Of a stretch of DNA of 64,000 nucleotides, positions 55,413-63,705 are shown piece by piece. Source of the stretch: Oceanobacillus sp. FSL K6-2867 (GTDB lineage: Bacteria; Bacillota; Bacilli; Bacillales; Amphibacillaceae); NCBI RefSeq assembly GCF_037963145.1, contig NZ_CP150144.1:4154001-4218000 (forward strand), written 5' to 3'. A program made the position numbers and the translations under genes. The stretch's first letter is position 1. Each line of letters starts with the position of its first letter. The notes beneath the pieces are model-generated. The model did not search any database and was not told the DNA's origin. It saw only the letters and a program-made list of their open reading frames with translations.

Positions 55413-55464
55413 TCAAATTTCGTACTTTACATCAATGATATAATACGGTGTGGGAGTGATAATT

Positions 55465-56043
55465 TTGAGTTTGGATCAGATAAAAAGTAATAAACAAAAG
55501 AAAAAAAGAAACCGGTTCATTTTTAGAACAGCGATTCTTGGTGTCTTAGTAGCAGCGGTGGTATTTGCGCTCGTATCCAATTTACAAGAGGATAGCGGCG
55601 GTTATAAAGTTGGAGATAAGGCGCCAGACTTTAAACTTCAGCAAATTAGTGAGAACCATGAGGCAGAATCCGTTCAGCTTAGTGAGCTTAAAGGAAAAGG
55701 TGTCATGCTTAATTTCTGGGCAACTTGGTGTAAACCATGTAAAGAGGAAATGCCATATATGCAAGAGCTTTATCCTGAATACAAAGAAAAAGGAATTGAA
55801 ATTGTTGCAGTTAGTTTGGATGGGACAGAACTTGTAGTTGATCGTTTTATTGATGATTATGGTTTAACATTTCCAATTCTTCATGATAAAACGAGTGAAG
55901 TGAGAGATTTATATAAAGTCGTACCATTACCGAGCACTTTTTTTATCAATCCTGAAGGAGAAATCGAGGAAGTCGTTAGTGGAGCACTTAGCTTAGAAAG
56001 TCTCGAAGGATATTTACAAGAAATACAACCGCAAACAAATTGA
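55465..56043 (+). CDS. resA: Thiol-disulfide oxidoreductase ResA
   Basis: This 192-residue membrane-anchored thioredoxin-fold protein reduces apocytochrome c cysteines outside the membrane. One N-terminal helix (AILGVLVAAVVFALV) is followed by NFWATWCKPCKEEMP with the CxPC active site. I chose TTG 55465, 5 bases after GGGAGTGA; the GTG at 55450 overlaps that site. It begins the res cluster. Confidence 0.92.
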   Translation: MSLDQIKSNKQKKKRNRFIFRTAILGVLVAAVVFALVSNLQEDSGGYKVGDKAPDFKLQQISENHEAESVQLSELKGKGVMLNFWATWCKPCKEEMPYMQELYPEYKEKGIEIVAVSLDGTELVVDRFIDDYGLTFPILHDKTSEVRDLYKVVPLPSTFFINPEGEIEEVVSGALSLESLEGYLQEIQPQTN

Positions 56044-56056
56044 ACATGAAAAAGGT

Positions 56057-56200
56057 TGTTCAAAAAGTCCGGTAAAGATGACACATCGAATTTCATCGTT
56101 GGCTTACTTTTGCGTTGCTCACGTATTAATTGCATACGTTCCGCTACTCAAAGCTATGCCACCTCGAACTTCTCGGTCCTTTTTATCATTCTTTTGAACT
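56057..56200. repeat. Dispersed GTTCAAAAAG repeat, copy 3 (longest)
   Basis: It starts TTGTTCAAAAAGTCCGGTAA and ends TTCTTTTGAAC, 144 bases, between resA and resB. Ends match the copies at 34531 and 41183. Inside is CTCGAACTTCTCGGTCC and a stretch not found in the shorter copies. It separates two genes that are usually cotranscribed. Confidence 0.72.
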
Positions 56201-56229
56201 CTACTTTAAAGCAATTGTGAGGGATTTAA

Positions 56230-57867
56230 ATGAATAAAATCAAATGTGAGTGTGGGCACGTTAATCCAGAAGGTACGGTTTTATGTGAAGCTTGCGGAAA
56301 GCCAATTGAAGGCAACCAGCACATAGATGGCAATGAAGGAAAAAAGTTGCTGAATATGCGCTATGACGGAACAGCCCGCCGCTCACAAACGTACAATAAA
56401 TCCATAATTGATAAAATATGGAGTTTCTTTTCTTCTGTAAAAGTTGGTGTTTGGCTAATTGTAATAACGCTTGTCGCTACAATGATCGGCACAATTTTTC
56501 CGCAAGAAATATACATACCGGCAGATGCAGTATCACGTGATCCAGCGATATTTTATGAAGATCGTTATGGCATTTTAGGTTTAATTTATTATCAATTAGG
56601 CTTTCATAATTTATATAGTTCATGGTGGTACATGCTTTTAATTGCTCTTATTGGTATATCGCTTGTTATTTGCAGTCTTGACCGATTTGTACCATTATAT
56701 AAAGCATTGAAAAGGCAGAAGGCGAAACGTCATGAATCATTTTTAAATAGACAGCGCTTATATGGTGAGTCATTCCATGTTACTGACGAGGATATCAAAA
56801 AGGTTAAAGAAAGTTTAAAAAAACAACGCTATAAAATTACCGATGAAAACGGTCATATCCTAGCTGAAAAGGGCAGATTTTCAAGATGGGGTCCATATGT
56901 TAACCATATTGGACTGATCATTATTCTATTGGCAGCGATTTTACGGACAACTCCGCTGATGCATACGGAAGAATTTGTTTGGGTTCGAGAAGGACAACAA
57001 ATCGTACTACCTGGCACTAAAGGGGAGTACTATATCAAAAACAAAGAATTTACCATGGAAGTACATGATGAAAATGATGAACGATTTGCCGAGGCAATTC
57101 AAAAAGAAGGGGAAGTACCAAGTAATTTTCAAACAGATATTGTAATTTATCAAGCAAAAAATGCTTCAGTACCAGGCGCTGAACCGGAACTGGAGCCAAT
57201 TTTGGAACAATCCATCCAGATGAATAAACCAGCTAAATTTGACAAGTATACATTGTACCAACAAGGCTATCAAGTAAATGAGTTTTCAAATATGACTTTT
57301 AAAGTTCATGAAACAAATGATCCGGATGAAACCTCATTAGGTTCATTTACTGTTGATCTAACGAACCCTGAGTCTACATATGAATTGGACAACGGATTCC
57401 GTATACAAGTAGATCAATATTATCCAGATTATATTCTGGATAATGGTGTTCCAGCATCACAAACGAATTTTCCAAGAAATCCTGCTTTCGTGATGCTTGT
57501 ATATCCTCCTGATAGTGATACTCCTGAAATAAGTTTTCTCGGTATCGGAAAGAATATTGACGCAACAGGAGAAAATGAATATAAGTTAGGAATTGAGGAT
57601 TTTGAATTACACGATGCCAGTGGGTTGACCTTGCGAGTTGATTTTACCTTGCCGTTCTTTATTCTAGGGGCAGCAATATTCATGATTGGAGTTATTCAGG
57701 GAATGTATTGGCAGCACCGCAGAATCTGGATTCATCCAAATGAAAATGGCATTTTATTGGCTGCACATACAAATAAAAACTGGTTTGGTATTAAGAAGGA
57801 AATTGAAAAATCAATTGAAAATACATCATTTACAATGGCCCGCGACCAGCAGGAATTAGAGGAATAA
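56230..57867 (+). CDS. resB: Cytochrome c biogenesis protein ResB
   Basis: This 545-residue membrane protein delivers haem for cytochrome c assembly (system II) with ResC. A four-cysteine zinc ribbon opens it (KCECGHVNPEG and CEACGKP). Then come three helices near the N-terminus, a large extracytoplasmic domain, and a last helix (FFILGAAIFMIGVIQGMYW). GTGAGGGA precedes ATG. Confidence 0.93.
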   Translation: MNKIKCECGHVNPEGTVLCEACGKPIEGNQHIDGNEGKKLLNMRYDGTARRSQTYNKSIIDKIWSFFSSVKVGVWLIVITLVATMIGTIFPQEIYIPADAVSRDPAIFYEDRYGILGLIYYQLGFHNLYSSWWYMLLIALIGISLVICSLDRFVPLYKALKRQKAKRHESFLNRQRLYGESFHVTDEDIKKVKESLKKQRYKITDENGHILAEKGRFSRWGPYVNHIGLIIILLAAILRTTPLMHTEEFVWVREGQQIVLPGTKGEYYIKNKEFTMEVHDENDERFAEAIQKEGEVPSNFQTDIVIYQAKNASVPGAEPELEPILEQSIQMNKPAKFDKYTLYQQGYQVNEFSNMTFKVHETNDPDETSLGSFTVDLTNPESTYELDNGFRIQVDQYYPDYILDNGVPASQTNFPRNPAFVMLVYPPDSDTPEISFLGIGKNIDATGENEYKLGIEDFELHDASGLTLRVDFTLPFFILGAAIFMIGVIQGMYWQHRRIWIHPNENGILLAAHTNKNWFGIKKEIEKSIENTSFTMARDQQELEE

Positions 57868-57870
57868 TTA

Positions 57871-57906
57871 TGCTGCGAGCTGACAGCTCGCAGCAACCGT
57901 TTTTTA
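57871..57906 (+). terminator. Strong hairpin with T-run between resB and resC
   Basis: Perfect 12-base arms TGCTGCGAGCTG and CAGCTCGCAGCA flank a single A, then ACCG and TTTTTT. It is a strong GC-rich stem four bases after the resB stop and could end or attenuate transcription into resC. Confidence 0.6.
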
Positions 57907-57924
57907 GGATGAGGAGGAATTTAA

Positions 57925-59115
57925 ATGGACTTACTTGGTCTAAGTAGCACGATGCTTTATACAGCATTCATTTTATATTTGGTTGCTACGCTATTCTTTG
58001 GGGCGACGATTAGACAGAACAAATCGGAAAGAAGACAAAAAACAAAATCTGGAACAATTGGTATCACGATAACAATTGTCGGTTTTATTGCGCAGCTGAT
58101 TTATCTGATAACAAGGTGGATTGCAAGTGGCCATGCCCCGGTCAGCAATATGTTCGAGTTTATGACATTTCTTGGAATGTCAATGGTGCTAGCTTTTATC
58201 ATTCTTTATTTTTATTACAGGCTAAGCTTCCTTGGGTTATTTGCACTGCCAATTGCGATGATAATCATTGCATATGCAAGCATGTTTCCAACAGATATCT
58301 CGCCATTGGTGCCATCCTTGCAAAGTCATTGGTTGTATATTCATGTAACTACTGTAGCTTTAGGACAGGGAATTTTATTCATTAGTTTTGCTGCAGGTAT
58401 CATGTATCTTATCAGACAGATTGATCAATCAAGCTTAAATAAGGGGAGCCTATGGCTTGAAATTGTAATGTATGTCATGTTCCTGTTTATTGGTTTTATT
58501 GTTATCACAACTTCATTTAATATTATGGACTATCATGCTGAATTTGAATATACGGAAGCCGGTACTGTGACTACAACAGATTATCATTTACCAGCTATTG
58601 CCGGTCCGAATGAAGGGACATTACTAACTGAGGATGTCCTGGAACCGTGGTTCGAAACGCCAACATGGATGCAAGGCGCGGACGCTGGCAGAAAATTCAA
58701 TACTGTCATATGGTCATTTATTACAGGGACAATCATATATGGCCTTGTACGTTTAATTATCCGTAAACGCGTTGGAGCAAAGCTGCAGCCACTTTTAAAA
58801 AATGTAAAACCGGACCTATTAGACGAGATTATGTATCGTTCCGTTGCTATTGGATTTCCTGTATTCACATTAGGAGGTCTCATCTTCGCAGCTATCTGGG
58901 CCCAAATTGCATGGGGAAGATTCTGGGGCTGGGATCCAAAAGAGGTTTGGGCACTTGTTACATGGTTTTTCTATGCAGCCTTTCTACATCTGCGTTTATC
59001 GAGAGGCTGGCATGGGGAGAGATCCGCTTGGTTAGCAGTAGGTGGTTTTGCAATTATTATGTTTAACCTTATCGTTGTTAATCTCGTATTAGCAGGTCTG
59101 CATTCCTATGCTTGA
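57925..59115 (+). CDS. resC: Cytochrome c biogenesis protein ResC (CcsA-type)
   Basis: This 396-residue haem-handling membrane protein has the tryptophan-rich motif [18 protein letters not shown] exposed outside, flanked by histidines. About eight helices are seen. With ResB it forms the system II cytochrome c synthetase. GGAGGAA precedes ATG. A terminator separates it from resD. Confidence 0.94.
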   Translation: MDLLGLSSTMLYTAFILYLVATLFFGATIRQNKSERRQKTKSGTIGITITIVGFIAQLIYLITRWIASGHAPVSNMFEFMTFLGMSMVLAFIILYFYYRLSFLGLFALPIAMIIIAYASMFPTDISPLVPSLQSHWLYIHVTTVALGQGILFISFAAGIMYLIRQIDQSSLNKGSLWLEIVMYVMFLFIGFIVITTSFNIMDYHAEFEYTEAGTVTTTDYHLPAIAGPNEGTLLTEDVLEPWFETPTWMQGADAGRKFNTVIWSFITGTIIYGLVRLIIRKRVGAKLQPLLKNVKPDLLDEIMYRSVAIGFPVFTLGGLIFAAIWAQIAWGRFWGWDPKEVWALVTWFFYAAFLHLRLSRGWHGERSAWLAVGGFAIIMFNLIVVNLVLAGLHSYA

Positions 59116-59126
59116 TTGTTAACTGT

Positions 59127-59157
59127 AACGAGGTATCATGGGATACCTCGTTTTTTT
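59127..59157 (+). terminator. Terminator of resC
   Basis: Perfect arms AACGAGGTATC and GATACCTCGTT, then TTTTT. Confidence 0.92.
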
Positions 59158-59219
59158 ATACTTTTCATTAGGTTTGGTTTATACTTATATACAGTGTAGA
59201 ACATAGGGGGAAGTTATTT

Positions 59220-59936
59220 ATGGATGAAAATGTAAAGATATTAGTTGTTGATGACGAGGAAAGAATTCGCAGACTAATTCGCATGTACTTGGAACGCGAA
59301 GATTATGTTGTGGAAGAAGCCGAAAATGGAAAAGATGCTTTAGAAAAGGCTTTAAACAATGATTATAATGTCATTGTATTAGATATTATGATGCCTGAAA
59401 TGGATGGTATCGAAACATGTCAAGAACTGAGAAAAGAAAAGGATACTCCTGTTATTATGCTGACGGCTAAAGGAGAAGAAGCCAATCGCGTACAAGGTTT
59501 TGAAGTTGGAGCAGATGATTATATTGTAAAGCCGTTTAGCCCAAGAGAAGCTGTTTTACGTGTAAAGGCATTATTGCGAAGAGTGACTGCAGCATCTTTT
59601 CAGGAAGCTGATACTGCTTCAAAAAATATCTTAGTATTTCCACATATTACGATTGACCATGATGCACATCGTGTTACGGCAGACGGAGAAGAAGTAAGCT
59701 TGACACCGAAAGAATACGAATTACTATGCTTTTTAGCGAAATCACCGGATAAAGTATTTAATCGGGAACATCTTTTGAAAGAAGTATGGCAATATGAATT
59801 CTTTGGTGATTTACGTACAGTAGATACACATGTGAAAAGACTACGGGAAAAATTAAGCAGTGTATCCAAGCCGGCAGCTAAAATGATTGTAACTGTTTGG
59901 GGTGTTGGCTATAAATTTGAAGTTGATGATGTATAA
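59220..59936 (+). CDS. resD: Response regulator ResD
   Basis: This 238-residue OmpR-family regulator turns on genes for anaerobic and nitrate respiration and cytochrome assembly. The acidic pocket is in VVDDEERIRR, the phosphorylated Asp in VLDIMMPEMDG, and the switch Lys in DDYIVKPFSPRE. The C-terminal winged helix includes DLRTVDTHVKRLREKL. Its stop overlaps the start of resE by one base. Confidence 0.94.
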   Translation: MDENVKILVVDDEERIRRLIRMYLEREDYVVEEAENGKDALEKALNNDYNVIVLDIMMPEMDGIETCQELRKEKDTPVIMLTAKGEEANRVQGFEVGADDYIVKPFSPREAVLRVKALLRRVTAASFQEADTASKNILVFPHITIDHDAHRVTADGEEVSLTPKEYELLCFLAKSPDKVFNREHLLKEVWQYEFFGDLRTVDTHVKRLREKLSSVSKPAAKMIVTVWGVGYKFEVDDV

Positions 59937-61702
59937 TGTTTTGGCGTAGTGTAGTTGGAAAACTCTCATTAACCATTCTGCTGCTGGTTGCATTTGTTTT
60001 ATTCGTTTTGTCATTTTTTCTAATGGAGTTCTTTGAAAATTTCCATATACTTGAAGCGGAAGATGATATGCTGCAAACGGCGACAAAAATTTCTACTCTC
60101 GTTGAAAGAGATGAGGATAGAGAATTTATTGAGGAAATGACTGAGCTATTAAAGGATCCATCTAGCCGAATTGTAATTGTATACGAGCAGGACGATCTAT
60201 GGACTTCCACTAGCAGTGATGAAGATTTAATGCAAGCTGAAGAGCATTGGATTCAAGAAAGCGAAGAATTTAGACAAGTTCTTTATAATCGCCGGGAAAT
60301 AAAGAAACAAATTTTTCTGCCTGATGAGGATAATGAAATTATGATTGTGGGATCACCAATTGAATCGGGCGGAGCAATCTTTGTTTACCAATCGTTGGAT
60401 GCAATTTACCAAACAAAAGCACAAACTTCAAAGTTGATTCTTCTTAGTGCAGGGATTGCAATTATGCTGACTACATTCTTTGCTGTCTTTTTATCGACAA
60501 GAATTACTTCTCCACTGATAAAAATGCGGGAAGCGGCATATAACCTTACCAGAGGCGAATTCAATACTAAGGTTCCTGTTTTGACACATGATGAAATTGG
60601 CGAGCTTGCAACAGAATTCAATCGCATGGGAAGACAGCTGAAATTCCATATTAATGCACTAAGACAAGAAAAAGAACAATTATCAAGTATTGTTAGTTCA
60701 ATGGCAGATGGTGTCGTAACGATAAACCGAAATGGTGATATTCTTGTTATTAATCCACCAGCCAAAAAATATATGGAAAACTGGTACTTCGAGAATGATA
60801 TTACAGATGACCAAAACCGCAAACTTCCCAGTGAACTTAATGAAGCACTTCAAGAAGTTTTTGAAAGTGAACAGGCTGTGCTTCGGGAAATTAGCCTGCA
60901 GGGCAGAAGTTACGTTATGTTAATGACACCATTATATGATCAATCCTATATTAGGGGTGCGGTGGCGGTAATTCGTGATATGACAGATGAAAGAAGGTTA
61001 GATAAGCTGCGTAAAGATTTTATCGCAAATGTTTCGCACGAGTTGCGTACACCAATATCAATGCTCCAAGGATATAGTGAGGCAATTGTAGACGATATTG
61101 CAGATACTAAAGAAGCTAAAAATGAACTTGCCCAAATAATCCATGAGGAATCATTGCGCATGGGCCGACTTGTAAATGAACTTCTTGATCTAGCGAGAAT
61201 GGAAGCTGGGCAAATACAGTTAAATTTAGAGACAATAGAAGTAGAATCATATGCAAAGCGGGTTGTTAATAAATTCAAGAGTTTAGCTGCTGATAACGGT
61301 ATTGAGTTATCTCTATTATTGGCCATCGATGTTCCAGAAGCAATATTTGATCCAGATCGAATTGAACAGGTTTTTACAAATCTTATCGATAATGCGCTGC
61401 GTCATACTTCAGAAGGCGGTAAAGTCCAAGTAACAATAGCCAATCGTGAAAATGAACTATATGTGGAAATTGAAGATAGTGGCAGCGGGATTCCGGAAGA
61501 AGATTTACCATTTGTTTTTGAACGCTTTTATAAAGCAGATAAATCACGAGTTCGTAATAAAGAGAAAAAAGGTACAGGATTAGGGCTATCTATCGTGAAA
61601 CATCTCATTGATGCGCACCATGGTGTGATTCTTGCTAAAAGTAAGCTAAATCAGGGTACTGCTTTCAGCTTTAGACTTCCGCAAAATAAACACAATCACT
61701 AG
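59936..61702 (+). CDS. resE: Sensor histidine kinase ResE
   Basis: This 588-residue kinase senses redox or oxygen state for ResD. Two membrane helices (near residues 10-30 and 165-185) flank an extracytoplasmic domain. HAMP, then a PAS domain (about 245-350) follow. The phosphorylated His is in NVSHELRTPISMLQGYSEA, and the ATPase shows NLIDNALRHT, DSGSGIPEEDLPFVFERF and GTGLGLSIVK. Confidence 0.94.
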   Translation: MFWRSVVGKLSLTILLLVAFVLFVLSFFLMEFFENFHILEAEDDMLQTATKISTLVERDEDREFIEEMTELLKDPSSRIVIVYEQDDLWTSTSSDEDLMQAEEHWIQESEEFRQVLYNRREIKKQIFLPDEDNEIMIVGSPIESGGAIFVYQSLDAIYQTKAQTSKLILLSAGIAIMLTTFFAVFLSTRITSPLIKMREAAYNLTRGEFNTKVPVLTHDEIGELATEFNRMGRQLKFHINALRQEKEQLSSIVSSMADGVVTINRNGDILVINPPAKKYMENWYFENDITDDQNRKLPSELNEALQEVFESEQAVLREISLQGRSYVMLMTPLYDQSYIRGAVAVIRDMTDERRLDKLRKDFIANVSHELRTPISMLQGYSEAIVDDIADTKEAKNELAQIIHEESLRMGRLVNELLDLARMEAGQIQLNLETIEVESYAKRVVNKFKSLAADNGIELSLLLAIDVPEAIFDPDRIEQVFTNLIDNALRHTSEGGKVQVTIANRENELYVEIEDSGSGIPEEDLPFVFERFYKADKSRVRNKEKKGTGLGLSIVKHLIDAHHGVILAKSKLNQGTAFSFRLPQNKHNH

Positions 61703-61762
61703 AGCTTTTCTATTCTAATGTGATATGCTATGATAATTTTTGAACTGGGATAAAACATATAT

Positions 61763-61956
61763 ATTGAATTTGGATATTCATAGAAAATGCAAAGGTGAAA
61801 GTTTCCTTCTTTTTCTTAGAATAGGGAAACCAGTGAGAATCTGGTACTGTCCTCGCAACTGTAATTGATACGAAATAAGCAATGCCACTGTAATTATTTA
61901 CGGGAAGGGCTTAAAGTAGGTTTGAATCATCAGTCAGTAGACCTGCCAAATTCAAT
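61763..61956 (+). ncRNA. Cobalamin riboswitch
   Basis: The conserved core is present in order: GGGAAACCAGTGAGAATCTG, then CCTCGCAACTGT, GCCACTG, GAAGGGCTTAAAGTAGG and the B12 box AGTCAGTAGACCTGCC (one change from consensus). The closing stem is exact: ATTGAATTTGG at 61763-61773 pairs with CCAAATTCAAT at 61946-61956. A terminator at 62042 completes the expression platform, so the genes below should be off when cobalamin is plentiful. Confidence 0.93.
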
Positions 61957-62041
61957 TTGCATCTCTCAATGCTCCCGAGGTATGGTGATTGAGACATTCG
62001 AATACATATAGCTTTTTGTCTATAATTATTTGTTTGTCTAC

Positions 62042-62074
62042 AAATCCGGCTCATAGGAGGAGCTGGATTTTTTT
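62042..62074 (+). terminator. Riboswitch-controlled terminator
   Basis: Arms AAATCCGGCTC and GAGCTGGATTT (one G-T pair), then TTTT, just before the lipoprotein gene. Confidence 0.85.
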
Positions 62075-62121
62075 AGTTCATAAACATTTCCAGTTACAAA
62101 TAAAATGGAGGAGGAATGAAA

Positions 62122-62550
62122 TTGAAAAAATGGATTTTCCAGTTTACGGTCACTCTCATGACAATTGGATTGCTGTTTGGTTGTTCATCAGACGACAATA
62201 CAAACCAAAACACGTCAGTAAGCACAAATAATTCATCACAGTCTGAAGAAGTTGCAGAAGATTCGGTACGTATTACTGTTTCTATCAATGAAGGGGAAGA
62301 ATATGTAGCTGAAGAAGAGATCGAGATTGAACAAGGCGATATTCTGATGGATGTCATGGAAGAGAATTTCTACATCGAAACTGAGCATGACGGTCAGTTT
62401 ATTACAAGTATAGAACGGGTTGCAGCTAGTGATGAAGAGAAAACTGCATGGATGTTCTTCGTAAACGATGAAATGGCAACAGTTGGTGCTGGTGAATATG
62501 AGTTATCTCCTGGAGATGTTGTTGTTTTTGATTTACAATCCTGGGAATAA
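62122..62550 (+). CDS. Transcobalamin-like (DUF4430) lipoprotein, candidate B12-binding protein
   Basis: This lipoprotein has a signal peptide ending in LLFGC, so the mature protein is lipid-anchored outside the membrane. A Ser/Asn/Glu-rich linker leads to a DUF4430 domain (from about VRITVSINEGEE to the end), with TAWMFFVNDEM and YELSPGDVVVFDL as core strands. DUF4430 is the family that includes the C-terminal domain of animal transcobalamin and intrinsic factor. Placement behind a cobalamin riboswitch and before an ECF S component suggests B12 or corrinoid capture. I prefer TTG 62122, 7 bases after AGGAGG; ATG 62116 is in frame but only 1 base from it. Function is inference. Confidence 0.82.
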   Translation: MKKWIFQFTVTLMTIGLLFGCSSDDNTNQNTSVSTNNSSQSEEVAEDSVRITVSINEGEEYVAEEEIEIEQGDILMDVMEENFYIETEHDGQFITSIERVAASDEEKTAWMFFVNDEMATVGAGEYELSPGDVVVFDLQSWE

Positions 62551-62554
62551 CTAA

Positions 62555-63070
62555 ATGAGCACATATAGACTTACAATTCTTGCACTACTAGCGGCTTTGG
62601 CTGTTGGCGGAAGATATATCTTTCAATTTATTCCGAACGTACAGCCTGTCACAGCGTTAATTATTATTTGTGGTATTATACTTGGTCCAATGTCCGCTCT
62701 ATTATTAGCAATTTTAACTACATTTCTTTCAAATATGCTCTTGGGTATGGGCTTATGGACAATTTGGCAAACCGTCTCCTGGGGAATAATTGGGTTAATA
62801 AGTGGACTATTAAGTAAAATGCTAAAACGTGTACCATTTGTTATTATTGTCCTTTTTGCAATATTTAGTGGATATTTTTATGGCTTCATTATATCGTTAA
62901 CCACATACCAGGTTACAGGTAAGTTTTGGCCATATTATATTGCGGGACTTCCTTTTGACACAAGTCATGCAATTGGCAACGCAATTTTTATAGTGCTTCT
63001 GTATCCGATTATCTCCTTTTTATTTAAAGAATATGCATATAATAGGTTTGACATAAAAAATACCGACTGA
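62555..63070 (+). CDS. ECF transporter S component, probable cobalamin specificity subunit
   Basis: This 171-residue membrane protein has five or six helices and the ECF S-component pattern, with an early ALLAALAVGGRYIFQFIP segment and GPMSALLLAILTTFLSNML. S components bind a vitamin and use a shared EcfA-EcfA'-EcfT module for energy; none is encoded here. The cobalamin riboswitch upstream points to B12 or a precursor, as in CbrT-type systems. It starts 4 bases after the lipoprotein stop, so translation is coupled. The terminator overlaps its stop codon. Confidence 0.85.
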   Translation: MSTYRLTILALLAALAVGGRYIFQFIPNVQPVTALIIICGIILGPMSALLLAILTTFLSNMLLGMGLWTIWQTVSWGIIGLISGLLSKMLKRVPFVIIVLFAIFSGYFYGFIISLTTYQVTGKFWPYYIAGLPFDTSHAIGNAIFIVLLYPIISFLFKEYAYNRFDIKNTD

Positions 63071-63090
63071 TTTCAGTTGGTATTTTTTCT
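63057..63090 (+). terminator. Terminator of the B12 uptake unit
   Basis: Arms AAAATACCGACTG and CAGTTGGTATTTT (one G-T pair), then TTT. Confidence 0.85.
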
Positions 63091-63111
63091 TCATATCCAT
63101 TATAGTTTAGT

Positions 63112-63137
63112 TGAAACCTTTTTAGATTTATAACGAC
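63112..63137 (+). promoter_or_regulatory. Candidate sigma-X autoregulatory promoter
   Basis: TGAAAC, 16 bases, then CGAC fits the sigma-X form TGtAAC - 16 - CGaC known from B. subtilis. It lies 26 bases before the sigX start codon. Confidence 0.6.
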
Positions 63138-63162
63138 TATATAATTGAACGGGAGGGTCTTT

Positions 63163-63705
63163 ATGAAGGCCGTTTTCGATAAATTTTATGATACCTACCA
63201 TCAAGACCTTTTCCAATACATTTTCTATATGGTGAAAGACAGAGAGACGACAGAAGACTTGGTTCAAGAGGTTTATATAAAAGTGTTAAAATCATATGAT
63301 AATTTCAAGGGTGAAAGCAGTGAGAAAACATGGCTTTTTTCAATTGCACGACACGTTACGTATGATTATTTCCGTTCATTAAAAAGGAAAAGAGATCGAA
63401 TATATGAGTTCTTTAATTGGAATGATAAGGGTTGTTTAATACCTGATTTAAGCAAGCTTCCAGAAGAAGTCGCCGAAGAAAACGATCAAATCAAACAAGT
63501 GTATACATACTTAAACCATTGTACACTGGACCAAAGGAATGTAATAATACTTCGTTATTTGCAATCCTTTTCCATACAAGAAACTGCTGAAATACTTAAT
63601 TTTACCGTTAGTAAGGTGAAAACGACTCAGCATCGTGCATTAAAGGCATTAAAAAAAGCGATGGTTGAAGGCAACAAGAAAGGAGGAGATGCTAGTGAGA
63701 ACTAA
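63163..63705 (+). CDS. sigX: ECF sigma factor SigX
   Basis: This 180-residue extracytoplasmic-function sigma factor has region 2 with TTEDLVQEVYIKVLKSY and STEKTWLF-like SSEKTWLFSIARH, and region 4 with FSIQETAEILNFTVSKVKTT. In B. subtilis SigX modifies envelope charge and lies after resE with rsiX behind it, as here. ATG 63163 is 7 bases after GGGAGGG. Its end overlaps rsiX by 11 bases. Confidence 0.92.
   Translation: MKAVFDKFYDTYHQDLFQYIFYMVKDRETTEDLVQEVYIKVLKSYDNFKGESSEKTWLFSIARHVTYDYFRSLKRKRDRIYEFFNWNDKGCLIPDLSKLPEEVAEENDQIKQVYTYLNHCTLDQRNVIILRYLQSFSIQETAEILNFTVSKVKTTQHRALKALKKAMVEGNKKGGDASEN

Noticed and set aside
61989..62231. 80-codon open frame between the riboswitch and the lipoprotein
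   Set aside because: It runs through the riboswitch terminator and overlaps the lipoprotein gene in another frame.
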